From NCBI RefSeq assembly GCF_947507565.1, contig NC_089178.1:2666001-2730000 (forward strand): 64,000 nucleotides of DNA, read 5' to 3'. The position numbers and the translations under genes are program-made. Below, piece by piece: positions 45,675 through 58,956 of this stretch. How positions within the stretch are numbered: the first letter of the stretch is position 1; every line of letters starts with the position of its first letter. The DNA is from Oscarella lobularis. Taxonomy: Eukaryota; Porifera; Homoscleromorpha; Homosclerophorida; Oscarellidae. The notes beneath the pieces are model-generated. The model was not told the DNA's origin. It did no database searches and worked only from the letters and a program-made list of their open reading frames with translations.

Positions 45675-47056
45675 CTAATGAGCGCATAGTTCAACGAAGT
45701 TGGGGCAGTGTCGCGGAACGGCCGCTTCGTCTCTACTATTACTAAACACGCTGTCTCGTTTCCTCTTATCTAGTTTCTTCTGGAACTCGAGCAACTGGCC
45801 CATGAAACCGAAATTGGGCGACACATCCGACTTCCGCTGCTTGACAAAGTCGAAGGCGTCGTTCAACGACAGGTCGAACTCCTGCATAATGTAGGCGATC
45901 GTGACGGTAACGGATCGCGATATTCCGGCGACGCAGTGAACTAAAACGCGGCCACCACGCGAACGCGCGTCATCTACACAAAGAAAACGGACCAATGACA
46001 TCATGTCGTGGCGCCTCGGCCCAATCAGGGAACCCCGCCGTGCGCGGGAAAAAAACCGGGCGCATGCAAGATGCATCCGATCCGGGGCCCCGCCTAGACC
46101 ACCTAGCGAACTTACTGATAAACTGAATCGCCTCCTCGAAATGGGCCGATAAATCCTGCGTCCAATTATCCTGAACGGCGATTCGTTTGTACGTGAAACG
46201 ACGACGACGGGGCGCTGCGGGGGCGCCCTCGGACGCCTCCGCGATCGTCTCCTCCTTTTTGTTCTGTGGTTGCGCGGCCTCGCCGCCGCCGCCGCTACCG
46301 TCGCCGTCATCCATCGCCTCGAATTTATTCGGCACATGCGACGTGACATTGAGGATGTGAGTTATCCGGAACTCGTCGAGCGTCTTGAGATCGTGCGCAT
46401 CCTTTTCGCTCCCGACGAAGAGGTGAGCGCGAATCTGAACGGGCTTCGACGTGTCGTGATGCCGACGCGACGGCGATACGGCACCGGCGGAGACGGTCGC
46501 GCGTCGCGGTAGCGGCGAACCGATCGACAGATTCGACAAATTCAAATGGGGAAGCGAACCCGGTCGCGCGTTTCGATGGCATTTCGCCTTGCACACGTCC
46601 GGATGGCTTTTCGATAGAACGCAGAATCCTCCTACGATTCAAAATGCACTGTAATTATAAGGTGAAGGGGGAACAATTGCCTCGGGGCGAAGCGCGCGGC
46701 GCACCTTCTAAAATGCGGATCTGATTGAGCGATTCGTCGCGTAGTTTCGTTGCGATCAAGTCGATGAGTTCGCTCGACGACGAATTCTCGTCGTAGAGAA
46801 CGACGTAGTGCGATTTTCGGCGCGCGGCGAATTTCGCCTTCGCTTCGTCGCCGTTGACGAGAACGGATAGGGCGAGATTGCCTTTTTTTAGACGCCGAAG
46901 CATGAGATTCGAGCAGGTGAGATTGATCGCTCCGTTCACGTGTCCTTCGGCGTATTTCTCGATCGGGCGAACGTCGAGGAGTAGGAGATCGTGCGGCGAA
47001 CCGGTCGCAAAGAGCCGATCGACGAGCCACGCGCAGTCAACCGATGATGCCGTCAT
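45675..47056 (-). CDS. DUSP10: Dual-specificity MAP kinase phosphatase, DUSP10/MKP-5-like, 388 aa
   Basis: Exons 47056-46705, 46631-46116 and 45973-45675 join in phase. The N-terminal rhodanese-like MAPK-docking domain reads [36 protein letters not shown]. The phosphatase domain begins [20 protein letters not shown] and [14 protein letters not shown]. The active site is [21 protein letters not shown] (HC-x5-R). It ends [20 protein letters not shown], closest to DUSP10. An insert of about 40 residues, acidic/Gly-rich then RRRR, separates the first strand from [14 protein letters not shown], where relatives have about ten residues. It should dephosphorylate p38/JNK-type kinases. The start is the first ATG before the rhodanese domain. 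Confidence 0.93.
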
Positions 47057-48083
47057 GATCGCGAGAATCGCTTGATTCGAATTCGTTGAACAGGGAGGGA
47101 ACCCGAGGCGCGAGAGTGGATCGAGGTTCGGTGAGTGACGAGAAATCGACACGGCAGAGTCGTATATTAGTTGGTTTGGCCTAATTGGCCGGAACGCTAA
47201 TCAGCGGTCAACACCCACTTGCTAATACGCTAACGAATCAGCGCTTGGTTAGACCTGACGTAATGGAGATAGCCATCAGTGTGCGGTTTTTGCGGTTTGG
47301 TTATGGTGAGTGCAAACAAATGATTTTCCCTCCGTTCTTGTCTAAACCTTCCCTTTCCGCTAGAGCGTCGACTGGTATTTTTCTACTCAGCAGGAATCAC
47401 GCGAACGGTGAGAATTTGGCTTGAGGGATCGTGTGAGTGGGCGTGCTCGAGTAACAGCATTTGCTATCGGCGCCAACTTGTCTGATACGCTAATTGGCGA
47501 CCACAGCGTACACAAAGCCAAACGATTGCGGCACGTGAGCAACCCACAAACGGACCATACTTTATTTGGCTCGCGCCTACACTCCAGCGAAAGAGCACGT
47601 TTTAGAAACGTGAGTCGCGGTAGGAGGCTGGAAACCGGCACTTTTGAAATGGTATAGATGCAGCGCAAGCTCGACTTTATCGCGTCATCCCACGCATCCG
47701 CACAAAGTTCGACGTCTCACTTCCACATACCCACCCCCCTGTGGGAGCGCAGGAAACGGGGAAGCCGATTGACTGACATTTGTTCATTGAACTGTATGTA
47801 TTTGCATTTCAGATACGCTTGTGCAATTGCACGTGCTGACCGAGACGCAAGGAACTTCACACTACACCTTCGCATGACGACACGGGTTGCTGGGAAACCG
47901 TACGGACGTAAGAGCATTTATGACGACTTACTATTCTCGTATAGCCCTGCGCTTTTCCCCCGCTACTGTAGAAACGACTGCAAGAGAGCATTTCTTTTTA
48001 TTCTTTTGAACACGATACGGCACAAACAAACAACAACAAGACCGAACAAATCAAGTCAGCAGTCAGGAGGACGCTGGATGCGT
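47057..48083. other. Intergenic region with a possible small spliced gene
   Basis: Left part is the DUSP promoter; right part (from about 47990) is the alpha-tubulin 3' UTR. On the plus strand an ATG at 47263 with a GTGAGT donor at 47306, an acceptor near 47364 and a further open stretch around 47460-47535 could be a short gene (MEIAISVRFLRFGYERRLVFFYSAG...). I do not recognise it and cannot close a full model. A word like GCTAATACGCTAA is repeated at 47220-47232 and, imperfectly, near 47484. Confidence 0.25.
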
Positions 48084-49685
<1,602 letters not shown>

Positions 49686-49941
49686 GGTTCTGATTTGAGT
49701 ACGCTTACGTCGAGAGCGAAGATCTCAGCAGCGTCTTGCGTGCGAAAACACAGGTGACTGAATTCGGGGGTAACCGTTGGTACAGTCGAAAGACCGGTCT
49801 TGATTGGTCGTTGGTGCGTAATGCGTAGAGGGGGCCCTGCGATTGGTCGCCCAGCTCAATGCAATTAAAGTGTCGATGCGCTAAGCTCGAATGCGCTACA
49901 CGACATCGTGGACGGAGAAAAAAACGTCGTGAAATCCTCGA

Positions 49942-51911
49942 ATGGCTTTATACGGACGGCTCTTTCGATTGCACGCGTTACGGCTATCCACAAGAATGTC
50001 GACGGAAGCGGCAAATAAACCAGACACTCCCTCTGACACAAGTCCCAAGTGGAAAACGGATAGAGAAGACATGTTCGCCGCAATGAATAAGAACAAACAG
50101 TTTACAAGCCAAATCAAAGCGGCATTTCACGGCACTCCACCTCGAATCGTGGGTCTCTGCAAGTCGGAATGGCTGCGAAAATCGGAAATCCTCGAGAAAG
50201 CCGGCGTAGCGCCCGACGAAGCCCAATTAGCCGCTTTTCGACTTCCGGCGGCACTCGATTTCGACGCGAAACGCATGCGCGATTTGGTGCCCGTTCTAAA
50301 AGCGTACGGTTTGAATTTGAGACGCCTCCTGAAAAACGCTCCCCTCGTCGCCGCACTCGATCCAAAACAGGTTGAAAATATTTATCCAGTTGAATTTTTG
50401 ATCTACTATTCGCGAAGGTGGCAGATAATTTGAAGAAATTGAGCGACGTCGGCTTGACCCATTCGCAGATAAGTATGCACACAGCCTGGAAGGGTCTCGA
50501 TTTTTTTTTTAATTCTTTATCAAAGGATCGTTTCTCTATCTTGCGCCCTCTGCACTTGGCCTTCCGTTGAGCCAGTGGACTGTACAGCGAGCTGAGCAGC
50601 TGAAGGTCTTCTTCTTCATTATCAATCGATTGTTTTTTTTTCATTAGGCTTTCATTGCAGGAAATGGGATATGCAAATGTGACTATTGGCGAGGCCATAG
50701 ATAAGGCTTTGCGGCTGGTGAATTAACTAATTCATTAACTAATGGCGTGGTCTATATTTGGATGATGTTTTAGAGATCGTATGCAGCGGCTATGGAGATC
50801 AGTGGCGAGGACAAAGGCGAAGATGAAATGTCTTGTTTCTTGCACGATTTGGGAGTTCCAATAGATCGAGTGCTGTCCAAGTGTCCAAGTTTCTTCAGTG
50901 AAGATAGTAAATAGGAAAGAGTTGCGCAATTCGAAGAGCAATAACGTTTTTTAGTTGATCACATTCGGGAAATGTGTGACATCTTGTGCAGTCCTCCCCT
51001 ATTTTGCTCCACGGAGAATCTGTCGCGTATACTCACCCAAGTTCCGCACCTGTTTCCACAGTGGACAGAAGTATGACACGATTACATTCATTGTAGATGT
51101 CTTGCAGAGCAATACCTCTATAGCAATATCTAGTGGATCAGTTAACGGATTTGATAAAGATAACTCAAACTCCAGACTTCTTATTGAATCGAGTACACCA
51201 CTGGCTGTGCATAATAGTCAAGTATCATTATTATTATTTATAGCTTCTCCATTCGACCGCAACTGTCCTTGACGTCCTAAAGCCTCCTACAACAGTCAAA
51301 GAACGACTGCAAGTGATGGAAAAACATGGACTGACGCAAAACGAGCAACACAGTGAGAAGATAAGACTCTAGAAGATTTTTTTATGAGGATTGGCTGCTT
51401 AGGAATACTTTGGGCTCATTCCTTGTACTTCAGTTTGGAGCTGAACGACGTTGATCGGCGTTTGGGGGTGCTGCTGGGTCATGGGGACATAACCCATCGA
51501 ACGTTTTTGGAAAAACCCGGAGAGTAAGTAAAAATATTCTCTTACAAAGTCTGTTTTGTAGGTTCGTGTTTAGAACTGCTGTCATGGGATATCATCGTTT
51601 GATTGCGCGTCTTGATTTTGGCCGTCATTATGACGTCAGAAAACGATTGTATCATTGATTGGCTGACGTAAGTTTATTTTTTTATTTTTTAGGCAAAAAG
51701 GCTTGCAGAGCTGGGCATGAGAAAACTGTGTCACGTCCGTGATGAAACATACGCGTCATTTGTGAGTGCAACACTGTAGCCAATCAAACACCTGATTTTT
51801 TGTTTGTCTCTGCAGTATGGAAAGACTTTGAACGATTATTTGGAATTCGTGAAAAGGGATACGAAATATCTATCTCCGTCTGTGCTACGCACGCGCAGTC
51901 GAACAAGATGA
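49942..51911 (+). CDS. mTERF-family mitochondrial protein
   Basis: The first exon (49942 to about 50370) begins MALYGRLFRLHALRLSTRM, an Arg-rich, acid-free presequence typical of mitochondrial import. It continues ILEKAGVAPDEAQLAAFRLPAALDFDAKRMRDLVPVLKAYGLNLRRLLKNAPLVAALDPKQ, with mTERF-style helical repeats. About ten further short exons give KKLSDVGLTHSQI, FLHDLGVPIDRVLSKCPSFFSED, LQVMEKHGLTQNEQH and DVDRRLGVLLGHGDITHRTFLEKPGE. The last gives YGKTLNDYLEFVKRDTKYLSPSVLRTRSRTR. mTERF proteins bind mitochondrial DNA or rRNA to control transcription and ribosome assembly. The subfamily is unclear; middle exon borders are approximate. Confidence 0.75.
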
Positions 51912-52051
51912 ACCATATCTAATCGCTCCACAATGTATTTAAAAGAAATTACATAAATTAAGTAGTTGTAGAGACAGCAAAGACTCTGGATATCTCTGAT
52001 GGGATTGCTGGACTCCCTGAGGAGGGAAGCAGAACAATCCCAGGCCAGCAT

Positions 52052-54072
52052 CAAAGTTCATCGTGAGCGCTATCTGTATGAGTGTCATTAGGAGAGGGAG
52101 TTGGATCATTTTCATCTGAAAATATCATGAGGAAAGTATACAAGATCATAAGGTACTTATACCGGCATTTGAATTTTCCGTTGGTTCATCGTCTTCTTCT
52201 TCTTCTGGAATTGGTACACAGGTTCCGTCCTCTCTATTGTAATCTGGCTTGCAATTGCATTCGTATGATCCAGGACTATTTATGCATTCTTCGTTTTCGT
52301 CGGTGCAAGGTGACGATTGGCATTCATCAATATCTTTGATGGTCCAAAGAAAAGTAAGTACTGTAGCTCCTTCTCTCACACGAATCCCATACCTTCGCAT
52401 CCAGAAGTGCCATTTATCTGATACCCAGCAGCACAGTCGATGCACCCCTGGGATCCTTCTCCTAAGCATGCTGTCCCACAAGCAGGATCACACACTATGT
52501 ACATAAAAACGAATTAGTCATTATTATAATAACGAAACGCCTTTTCCTTGTACCTTTGCACTCGTATGTACCAGGAACGTTGTCACAGTAGGTTCCCTTT
52601 TCGCATAAAGTTGCGTTTTCTGCACATTCGTTCACATCTTCGCATGTTGTTGAGTTTTCCGGTCTGATGTAGCCATGTGCGCATGATTGACACGATTCTG
52701 GTCCAGCCCCAGTGCAGTTGTCAGCACAGGCTGCATCACAATCTAAAAATTATTACGTAAATTGTTGTTGGATTGAATTTTGAAGCAATACTTTCACATC
52801 TGTATGATCCCACTGTATTGATGCAATACTTCCCACCTTCACATGGAGACTCGATCTCACATTCATCAATATCTGTTAAATAATTAATAATAATAATAAT
52901 CGCGGATAACTAAGGGAAATGGGACCTTGGCATCCTTCCTCTTCGGTCATGTTCCACCCTGCCTTACATTTGTCACATCCAAGCTTGCCAGGCCCGTGGC
53001 AAGTGAGGGCACACGAATAGTGGCACTCTGCGCAAAAGCACACATACAATAAACATCAAGGTTTCAATACGGGTTCATACTTGTGCAATTCCCATCTTCC
53101 AACTCGTTTTTGAAATATCCCTCGACGCACGTGTCGCATATATCACCTTGGTAACCCTGATCACACGAGCAACGTCCAGATCCACTTCGCTTCCCCTCGC
53201 CCTGAAGAACTCCAACCTTCGCGAGCCCCTTTCCCCTCCAAATAATCAAATTTACCAAGCAACTTCCTCTTTCGCTACACGGCTTTTCCACGCCCCCGGG
53301 ACATTCTATAACCCAATAATTTTACGTGAAAAATTATTGTCGTTCTACTGTACGTACCTTTGCATTTAGGCCCGTACGTATTTTTAGGACAGCACACTAT
53401 TATAAAAATCTTGACAAACGTTTCGTACATACAGTATGTATTGCCTTCTATTTTGTTTTCACAGAACCATATCTGTAAATTTTTGTTATTCTGTTGCTCC
53501 TTGAACCACCATTCTTCCAGAACTTCCTCCTTCTCTTCCAGCATCGTATTACACTAGAAAAGGAATATAGATTTACTGAGGCAAGACTAAGTATCATTAC
53601 ATACAGAGTGGGAATTTCTTTCGCACACAGAATCAAGTATTTCCACCAGACGAGTCTCACTGAAAAATTCAACCAGATGAATTTATATTCTTTCATTCAT
53701 TGAAATTAATTTTAAGGAGTAAACGAACAGAGGTATGAAAAATTTTTATAGTGACACTCCCTGTGATAACCAACAGAGAATTTCTTTCTTTCTTGCCTCG
53801 TAGCAAAAGATCCTAGTCTCGTTTCCTCCCAATCAGAATTCCCGCCGCCGAAATTCGCCCCAGCAGTCTTCTCCAAACCCTAGAGAATCGCACACACGAC
53901 ACACGTGGCTCTCTCACACCATGAAGATGTGATGTCGCTCGTAGCGGCCTATCTCTCTAGCTACCTCGTTGAACGACTTGACGAGATTCGTACATGTGTC
54001 GCAGGGATCCTCTTTCGATCGCACGCATCCCAAAACGACGCCGAGACAAAAGAGGATCGAAATCGAACCCAT
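52052..54072 (-). CDS. CRELD2: CRELD2-like ER protein with EGF domains and C-terminal HDEL
   Basis: About eleven exons. Exon 1 (54072-53965) encodes a signal peptide (MGSISILFCLGVVLGCV) and DPCDTCTNLVKSFNE. Exon 2 gives the family motif GLEKTAGANFGGGNSDWEE. Then follow ETRLVEILDSVCERN, EEWWFKEQQNNKNLQIWFCE, VCCPKNTYGPKC, several Cys-rich EGF/furin-like modules, and the calcium-binding EGF DIDECQSSPCTDENEECINSPGSYEC. The last exon ends DSAHDEL, a retrieval signal, so it is the luminal CRELD2 type rather than membrane CRELD1. CRELD proteins act as ER isomerase/chaperone-like factors. Two introns (53660-53796 and 53397-53444) use GC donors. It shares its promoter with GRP94. Confidence 0.92.
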
Positions 54073-54134
54073 GGAACGAAGGCGTTTCGAGGAAATCCAA
54101 CGGCGGAGAAGCGTAACGAATAAAAAGGTAGGTA

Positions 54135-54142
54135 TGACGTGG
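54135..54142. promoter_or_regulatory. TGACGTGG, ATF6/XBP1 (UPRE-like) site
   Basis: Exact match to the UPRE core TGACGTG(G/A) in the CRELD2/GRP94 spacer. Confidence 0.6.
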
Positions 54143-54226
54143 ACACTCGGACTAATCTGGGATCTTCGTTTTCTCAAACCAATCAGCGATCTACAAGTCA
54201 CTGCCGAACGCCCGGAAGCGAAGCAG

Positions 54227-54245
54227 CCAATCAGCACGAGCCACG
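54227..54245 (+). promoter_or_regulatory. ER stress response element (ERSE)
   Basis: CCAATCAGCACGAGCCACG fits CCAAT-N9-CCACG exactly, including the N9 spacing. It lies 89 bp upstream of the GRP94 start and 154 bp from the CRELD2-like start. In vertebrates NF-Y binds CCAAT and ATF6 binds CCACG. Confidence 0.85.
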
Positions 54246-54334
54246 CCGATCACTGCACCTTACATACTCCCCTCACACGACCTCGTCGTCGCACTTCTGA
54301 ACGCGCTCGAAATCGACGTCGGACCTCTGCAACG

Positions 54335-57300
54335 ATGAAGTGGAAATGCATCATCGTGCTCCTACTCGGAGCTCTCGTCTTTTCGGGTGAGAAAGAACGT
54401 CGATAACGTCGTTATTGCAATGCCACGTGGACCTCCGCAGCTTTCGCCGACGATAGCGACTCCGAATCGGACGCAGCCGAAGCGTCCGACACAGGAACGG
54501 TGGAAGACGACATAGGAAAGAGTCGAGAAGGTTCCAGAACCGACGACGAAGCGGTGGAAAGGTACAAAAAAACATCGAATCTCACGCGAATCGTAGTAAA
54601 TTTAAAATTTTTCTCAGGGAAGAAGAAGCAATACAGGTCCGACTGGACTGCACGTCGACGCTCGAGCGTTGTTTCTTACTCGTTTTTTTTTCGCGTAGCT
54701 CGACGGACTGAGCGTAGCCGAAATGAAACAGCTGAGAGATAGCGCGGAAAAACACGAATTCCAAGCCGAAGTAAATCGAATGATGAAGCTCATCATCAAT
54801 TCGCTCTATAGGAATAAGGAAGTGAGTCGAAAAGAAACGCCGGTTCTCGGGTTTTCAGTGTAAAAATCGTGATTCAGATATTTTTGAGAGAATTGATCTC
54901 GAATGCTTCGGACGCTTTGGATAAAATTCGATTTTTGTCGTTGACCGACAAGTCGGCGCTCGGCGAGACGCCGGATTTGACGATAAAAATCAAGGCGGAC
55001 AAGGAAAATCACGTTCTCCACGTCACAGATACCGGAATAGGAATGACTCGCAAGGATTTGATTAATAATTTGGGTACTATTGCGAAATCGGGAACCAGCG
55101 AATTTCTCGCAAAACTTCAGGTTGAGCGGGAGGGAGAAAATGAAAATTCAATTTGAGTTTTTTAATTATATATCGTTGATTAGGAGGCGGACTCTGACCG
55201 CTCCATGTCTGAACTCATTGGTCAGTTTGGCGTCGGTTTCTATTCATCTTTCCTAGGTAAGTCGAAAGTGAAAAACGCGAAGAAACAAAATATATAATTT
55301 TTTTGCAGTGTCGGATACTGTTATTGTGACGTCAAAAAACAATGACGACAAGCAGCACATTTGGACGTCAGATTCGGCTGAATTCAGCGTCGCCGAGGAT
55401 CCGCGTGGCGACACGCTGGGACGAGGCACGACAGTCAGGTAGATAGAAACAAAGTTTTGTTGGCTTTATTTAAAAATGCCGTTCTCTTAGTCTTCAGTTG
55501 AAGGAAGAAGCCCACGACTTCTTGGAGGCGGATACGCTGAGGGATCTTGTGAAGAAGTACAGCCAGTTCATCAACTTTCCCATCTATTTGTGGACGAGCA
55601 AGGTATGATGCCATCAGAGTCTTGTCTTCATTAGTGCATGATGGGATATAACTTGAATTCTTAATTTTCGACGTGATTGGTCTATTTTACTGACGCGTGG
55701 CTTATTTGTGTTGTCTAATTTATTTGTTTTTTTGGTCCTGTTCTTCATCCGTCTTTCGTTTTTTTAGACCGAATCCGTTGAGGAGCCTCTTGAAGAGGAA
55801 GAGGAAGAGCCGGCGAAAAAGGAAGGCGAAGAAGAGGAGGAGAAAGAAAAGAAGGAAGGGGAAGACGAAGACGAAGAAGTTAAAGTGGAGGAGGAAAAGG
55901 AGGAGGAAAAGAAACCGAAAACGAAAACGGTGAGGAGAAGAATATGAAACTACGTGGGAAAAACGCGCAAGTTTGGAAATGATTTCAGGTGGAGAAGACC
56001 GTTTGGGATTGGGAGTTGATCAACGAAAGCAAACCCATTTGGAGCAGAAAGTAGGAAGACAAGTCATTGTAATTCCCTGGTTATTTATTCTTCTCTAGTT
56101 TGAAAGAGATCACTGATGAAGAATACGAGGAATTCTACAAATCGTTTACGAAGGTTATCTAATCCTAAGAGGTATTAGATATTTATTTATTTATTTATTT
56201 GTTTCTAGGAAGCGGATCCTCCTTTGGCTAAGACTCATTTTACTGCGGAGGGAGAAGTCACGTTCAAGTCCATTCTCTTTGTTCCAAAAGTAGGCAATAA
56301 ATAAATAAACTAAAGATGACGTCAGTTTTTTCTCTCTCTCTATTAGGCTGCTCCTTCTGGAATGTTCCAGGAGTATGGAAAGAAGACCGACTTCATCAAG
56401 ATGTACGTGAGACGAGTTTTCATCACGTCGGATTTTGAAGAAATGATGCCCAAGTATCTCCAATTCATCAGAGGAGTGGTAAGGAAAGAAAAAAAACGAT
56501 GGCTAAGGGAAATAAAGCGACGTTCTTTCCGTTTCAGGTTGATTCTGACGATTTGCCATTGAACGTGTCACGTGAGACTTTGCAACAGCACAAACTTCTG
56601 AAGGTCATCCGAAAGAAACTCGTTAGAAAGGTGACGAGAACGAGATTTTTGATGCGTTTTCTTAGCATCATTTTTATCCCAGGCTCTTGACATGATCAAG
56701 AAAATTGAAGATAAAGACTACATGGAGAAATTCTGGCCAGAATTTGGAACGAACGTGAAATTGGGTGTCATCGAAGATCACACCAATCGAACTCGTCTCG
56801 CTAAGCTTTTGAGGTAAAAAAAAGAAGAACATCATATAGTAGAAAACAATATTAAAGATTGAATTTTTCAGGTTCCAATCGTCCCACGATGCAAAAGAAT
56901 TGACTAGTCTCGCTGAGTACGTTGAGAGAATGAAGGAAAAGCAGGATCAGATCTACTTTGTTGCTGGGCAAAGCAGAGAAGAGGTGAGACAAGGTCTACA
57001 ATACTGGCGTTTAAATGCTAGTCTCTTTTTTTTTTCAGCTGGAGCATTCCCCGTTTGTTGAGAGACTGTTGAAGAAGGGATACGAAGTCCTTTTCCTTAC
57101 TGAACCTGTCGATGAATACGCCGTTCAGGTTTGTTTTTCGGCGTTTTCATTAAATAATAAATTAATTAATTGGCGGTGTTTTCTCTTGTAGAGTTTGCCT
57201 GAATTTGACGGAAAGAAGTTTCAGAATGTTGCCAAGGAGGGGCTGAAGCTCGGAGACGAGACGGAGAAGGCCAAAGAGAGGCAGGAAGCGTTGGAAAAGA

Positions 57301-58141
57301 AGTTTGAAGGACTCACCAAGTGGCTGAAGGAAACGGCGTTGAAAGATCAGGTAAAAATAGAAGCCGCAATTACATAAGTCGTTTATATTATTATCGTCCT
57401 TAGATCGAAAAAGCTGTTGTTTCAAACCGATTGACGGACTCGCCGTGCGCTCTTGTAGCCAGCTCCTACGGATGGTCCGGCAACATGGAACGCATCATGA
57501 AGGCACAGGCCTATGCCCAAGCGAAAGATCCCACATCAAAGTGAGCAATTGCAGTGGCCTAAATGCCCCTCTCCTATATGTGCTCTTACTCTTCTATAGC
57601 TATTACATGAACCAGAAGAAAACGCTCGAAGTCAATCCGCGACATCCCCTAGTGAAAAAACTCTCTGAGAAGATTGCAGTAAGTAACTCTTGATTGCTAC
57701 GCACGTAGTAGTGATTATTTTTCTGTCAGGTCGACGAAGCAGATCCGACTGCTGCCGATTTGGCTAGAGTTATGTTTGAAACCGCTGTCCTTCGATCTGG
57801 CTACACGCTTCAGGTACGTTGTCGGGAATCTTCAATTGTGTATGGGAGATAAAAATATTTTTTAGGATTCTTCTGACTTTGCGTCGCGAATTGAGCGCAT
57901 GCTCAGGCTGAGCATGAATGTTGACCTGGACGAGAAGGTCGAAGAGGAAGAAGAGGAGGAGGAGGAAGAGGAAACGTCTGAAGAGGTGGCAGGTGACGAC
58001 GATGATGACGAATCGGCTAGCGAGGGAGGAGAAGAAACAGCAGACGAAGGGGAATCTGCTTCGGAAGGAGAATCCGCTTCGGAAGGAGAATCCGTCCCTG
58101 AAGCTGATGCTGCGGAAGACGAGGTAAAAGACGAGCTATGA
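54335..58141 (+). CDS. HSP90B1: Endoplasmin/GRP94, ER HSP90, about 22 exons
   Basis: The start at 54335 gives a signal peptide ([17 protein letters not shown]) cleaved near AFADD. An acidic N-terminal stretch is followed by the ATPase domain: [43 protein letters not shown] and [13 protein letters not shown]. The charged linker ([18 protein letters not shown], 55767 on) leads to the middle domain ([33 protein letters not shown]) and the C-terminal dimer domain. The tail is highly acidic and ends KDEL at 58139-58141. Introns are small and all resolved ones use GT-AG. GRP94 folds integrins, Toll receptors and IGFs. It shares an ERSE-bearing promoter with the CRELD2-like gene. Confidence 0.98.
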
Positions 58142-58559
58142 CGTTTGATGGAATAAGTAGGCAGATATACTGCTTTTTTTTGTCAATGGCGTCATAAGCA
58201 AATATATAAATGTCCATCGCTTATTCTCTCTGACGTGCTTTGTCTTCAATTAGAAAGGTGCTTTTTATTTCATAAACACGGAAGTAAACCGGAAGTTACA
58301 AAAACAAAAATGAACGTCCTCCCGCACTCCTTAGTTGAGGGGACCCTTCACCCAGGCCCCCATTCGGGGAGACAGTAACCCATCTGTCCCGGGGGTGCCT
58401 TTATATACCAAAGCACAGGTGGACCGCTATTGTAACCCACCGCGTCTTGCCCAAGTGGGGTAGCAGTTTATCACTCATGCCACTGGAGTAGGGGATTGAA
58501 TCCCCTGCGTTTGCGCCGCGTTTAACCTCTCTGGCTCGAGTTGGGCCGGTTTTATTTAG
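58142..58559. other. GRP94 3' flank and a possible tRNA-derived SINE-like repeat
   Basis: After the GRP94 3' UTR, about 58310-58560 is GC-rich and free of open frames, unlike nearby spacers. GGGATTGAATCCCC at 58492-58505 resembles a pol III B box (GGTTCGAATCC), with a weak A-box-like TAGCAGTTTA about 40 bases before it. This could be a degenerate tRNA-derived SINE. No copy elsewhere in the window supports it. Confidence 0.3.
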
Positions 58560-58859
58560 TCACCTCGGGGCCCGGAGGTGAATGAGGACATCGGAAAGCT
58601 CTTCATCTGCCTCGTCGGTATGTCCATAGATGAATCTACATTCAAAAAACGCCTTTACGAAACAGCTCTCAGCTCTTACCTTCTTTGGCGCAAAGTCTGC
58701 TCCGCCCCTCCACAACAAATACTGTAAATAGTGTATAGATTTTTTTTGCAGACTTACCGCCCAGGAAACAGATGAAAAGAACGTTCTTTGCCTCGATTTT
58801 AGATGGTTCTTTGCTTGTAAGTTGTTACTGTTTCGGCTTCTGTTTCGACGAAGGAGCAT
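58560..58859 (-). CDS. Possible small spliced gene of unknown function
   Basis: An ATG at 58859 opens MLLRRNRSRNSNNLQAKNHLK, very basic. There is a GTAAGT donor near 58756 and acceptor near 58723. The next exon has another donor (GTAAGA near 58682), with an acceptor TGTAG near 58638. Two downstream readings are open: one ends IHLWTYRRGR, the other continues YGHTDEADEELSDVLIHLRAPR to a stop at 58560. I recognise neither. The start is 97 bp from the divergent MEAK7 start, a spacing common here. Treat as tentative. Confidence 0.3.
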   Translation of the reverse strand: MLLRRNRSRNSNNLQAKNHLKSRQRTFFSSVSWAVSLQKKSIHYLQYLLWRGGADFAPKKVRAESCFVKAFFECRFIYGHTDEADEELSDVLIHLRAPR

Positions 58860-58956
58860 CGCTTTACCGCACGCTATGAGAGAAAGAAAACACCCGTACA
58901 GGGTACACAGACACCTCTAAACCCTCCTACTGCGCTGTGTACCTCTTCACGCGACG

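Larger units (their letters stand above)
54073..54334. promoter_or_regulatory. Shared bidirectional ER-stress promoter of CRELD2-like and GRP94
   Basis: 262 bp separate the two start codons. The region holds a perfect ERSE (54227-54245), a second CCAAT box (54179-54183) and a TGACGTGG ATF6/XBP1-type site (54135-54142). Both neighbours are known unfolded-protein-response targets in vertebrates. No other gene fits here. Confidence 0.8.

Noticed and set aside
55697-55933. Lys/Arg-rich small frame in GRP94
   Set aside because: It is the acidic charged linker of GRP94 read in another frame.
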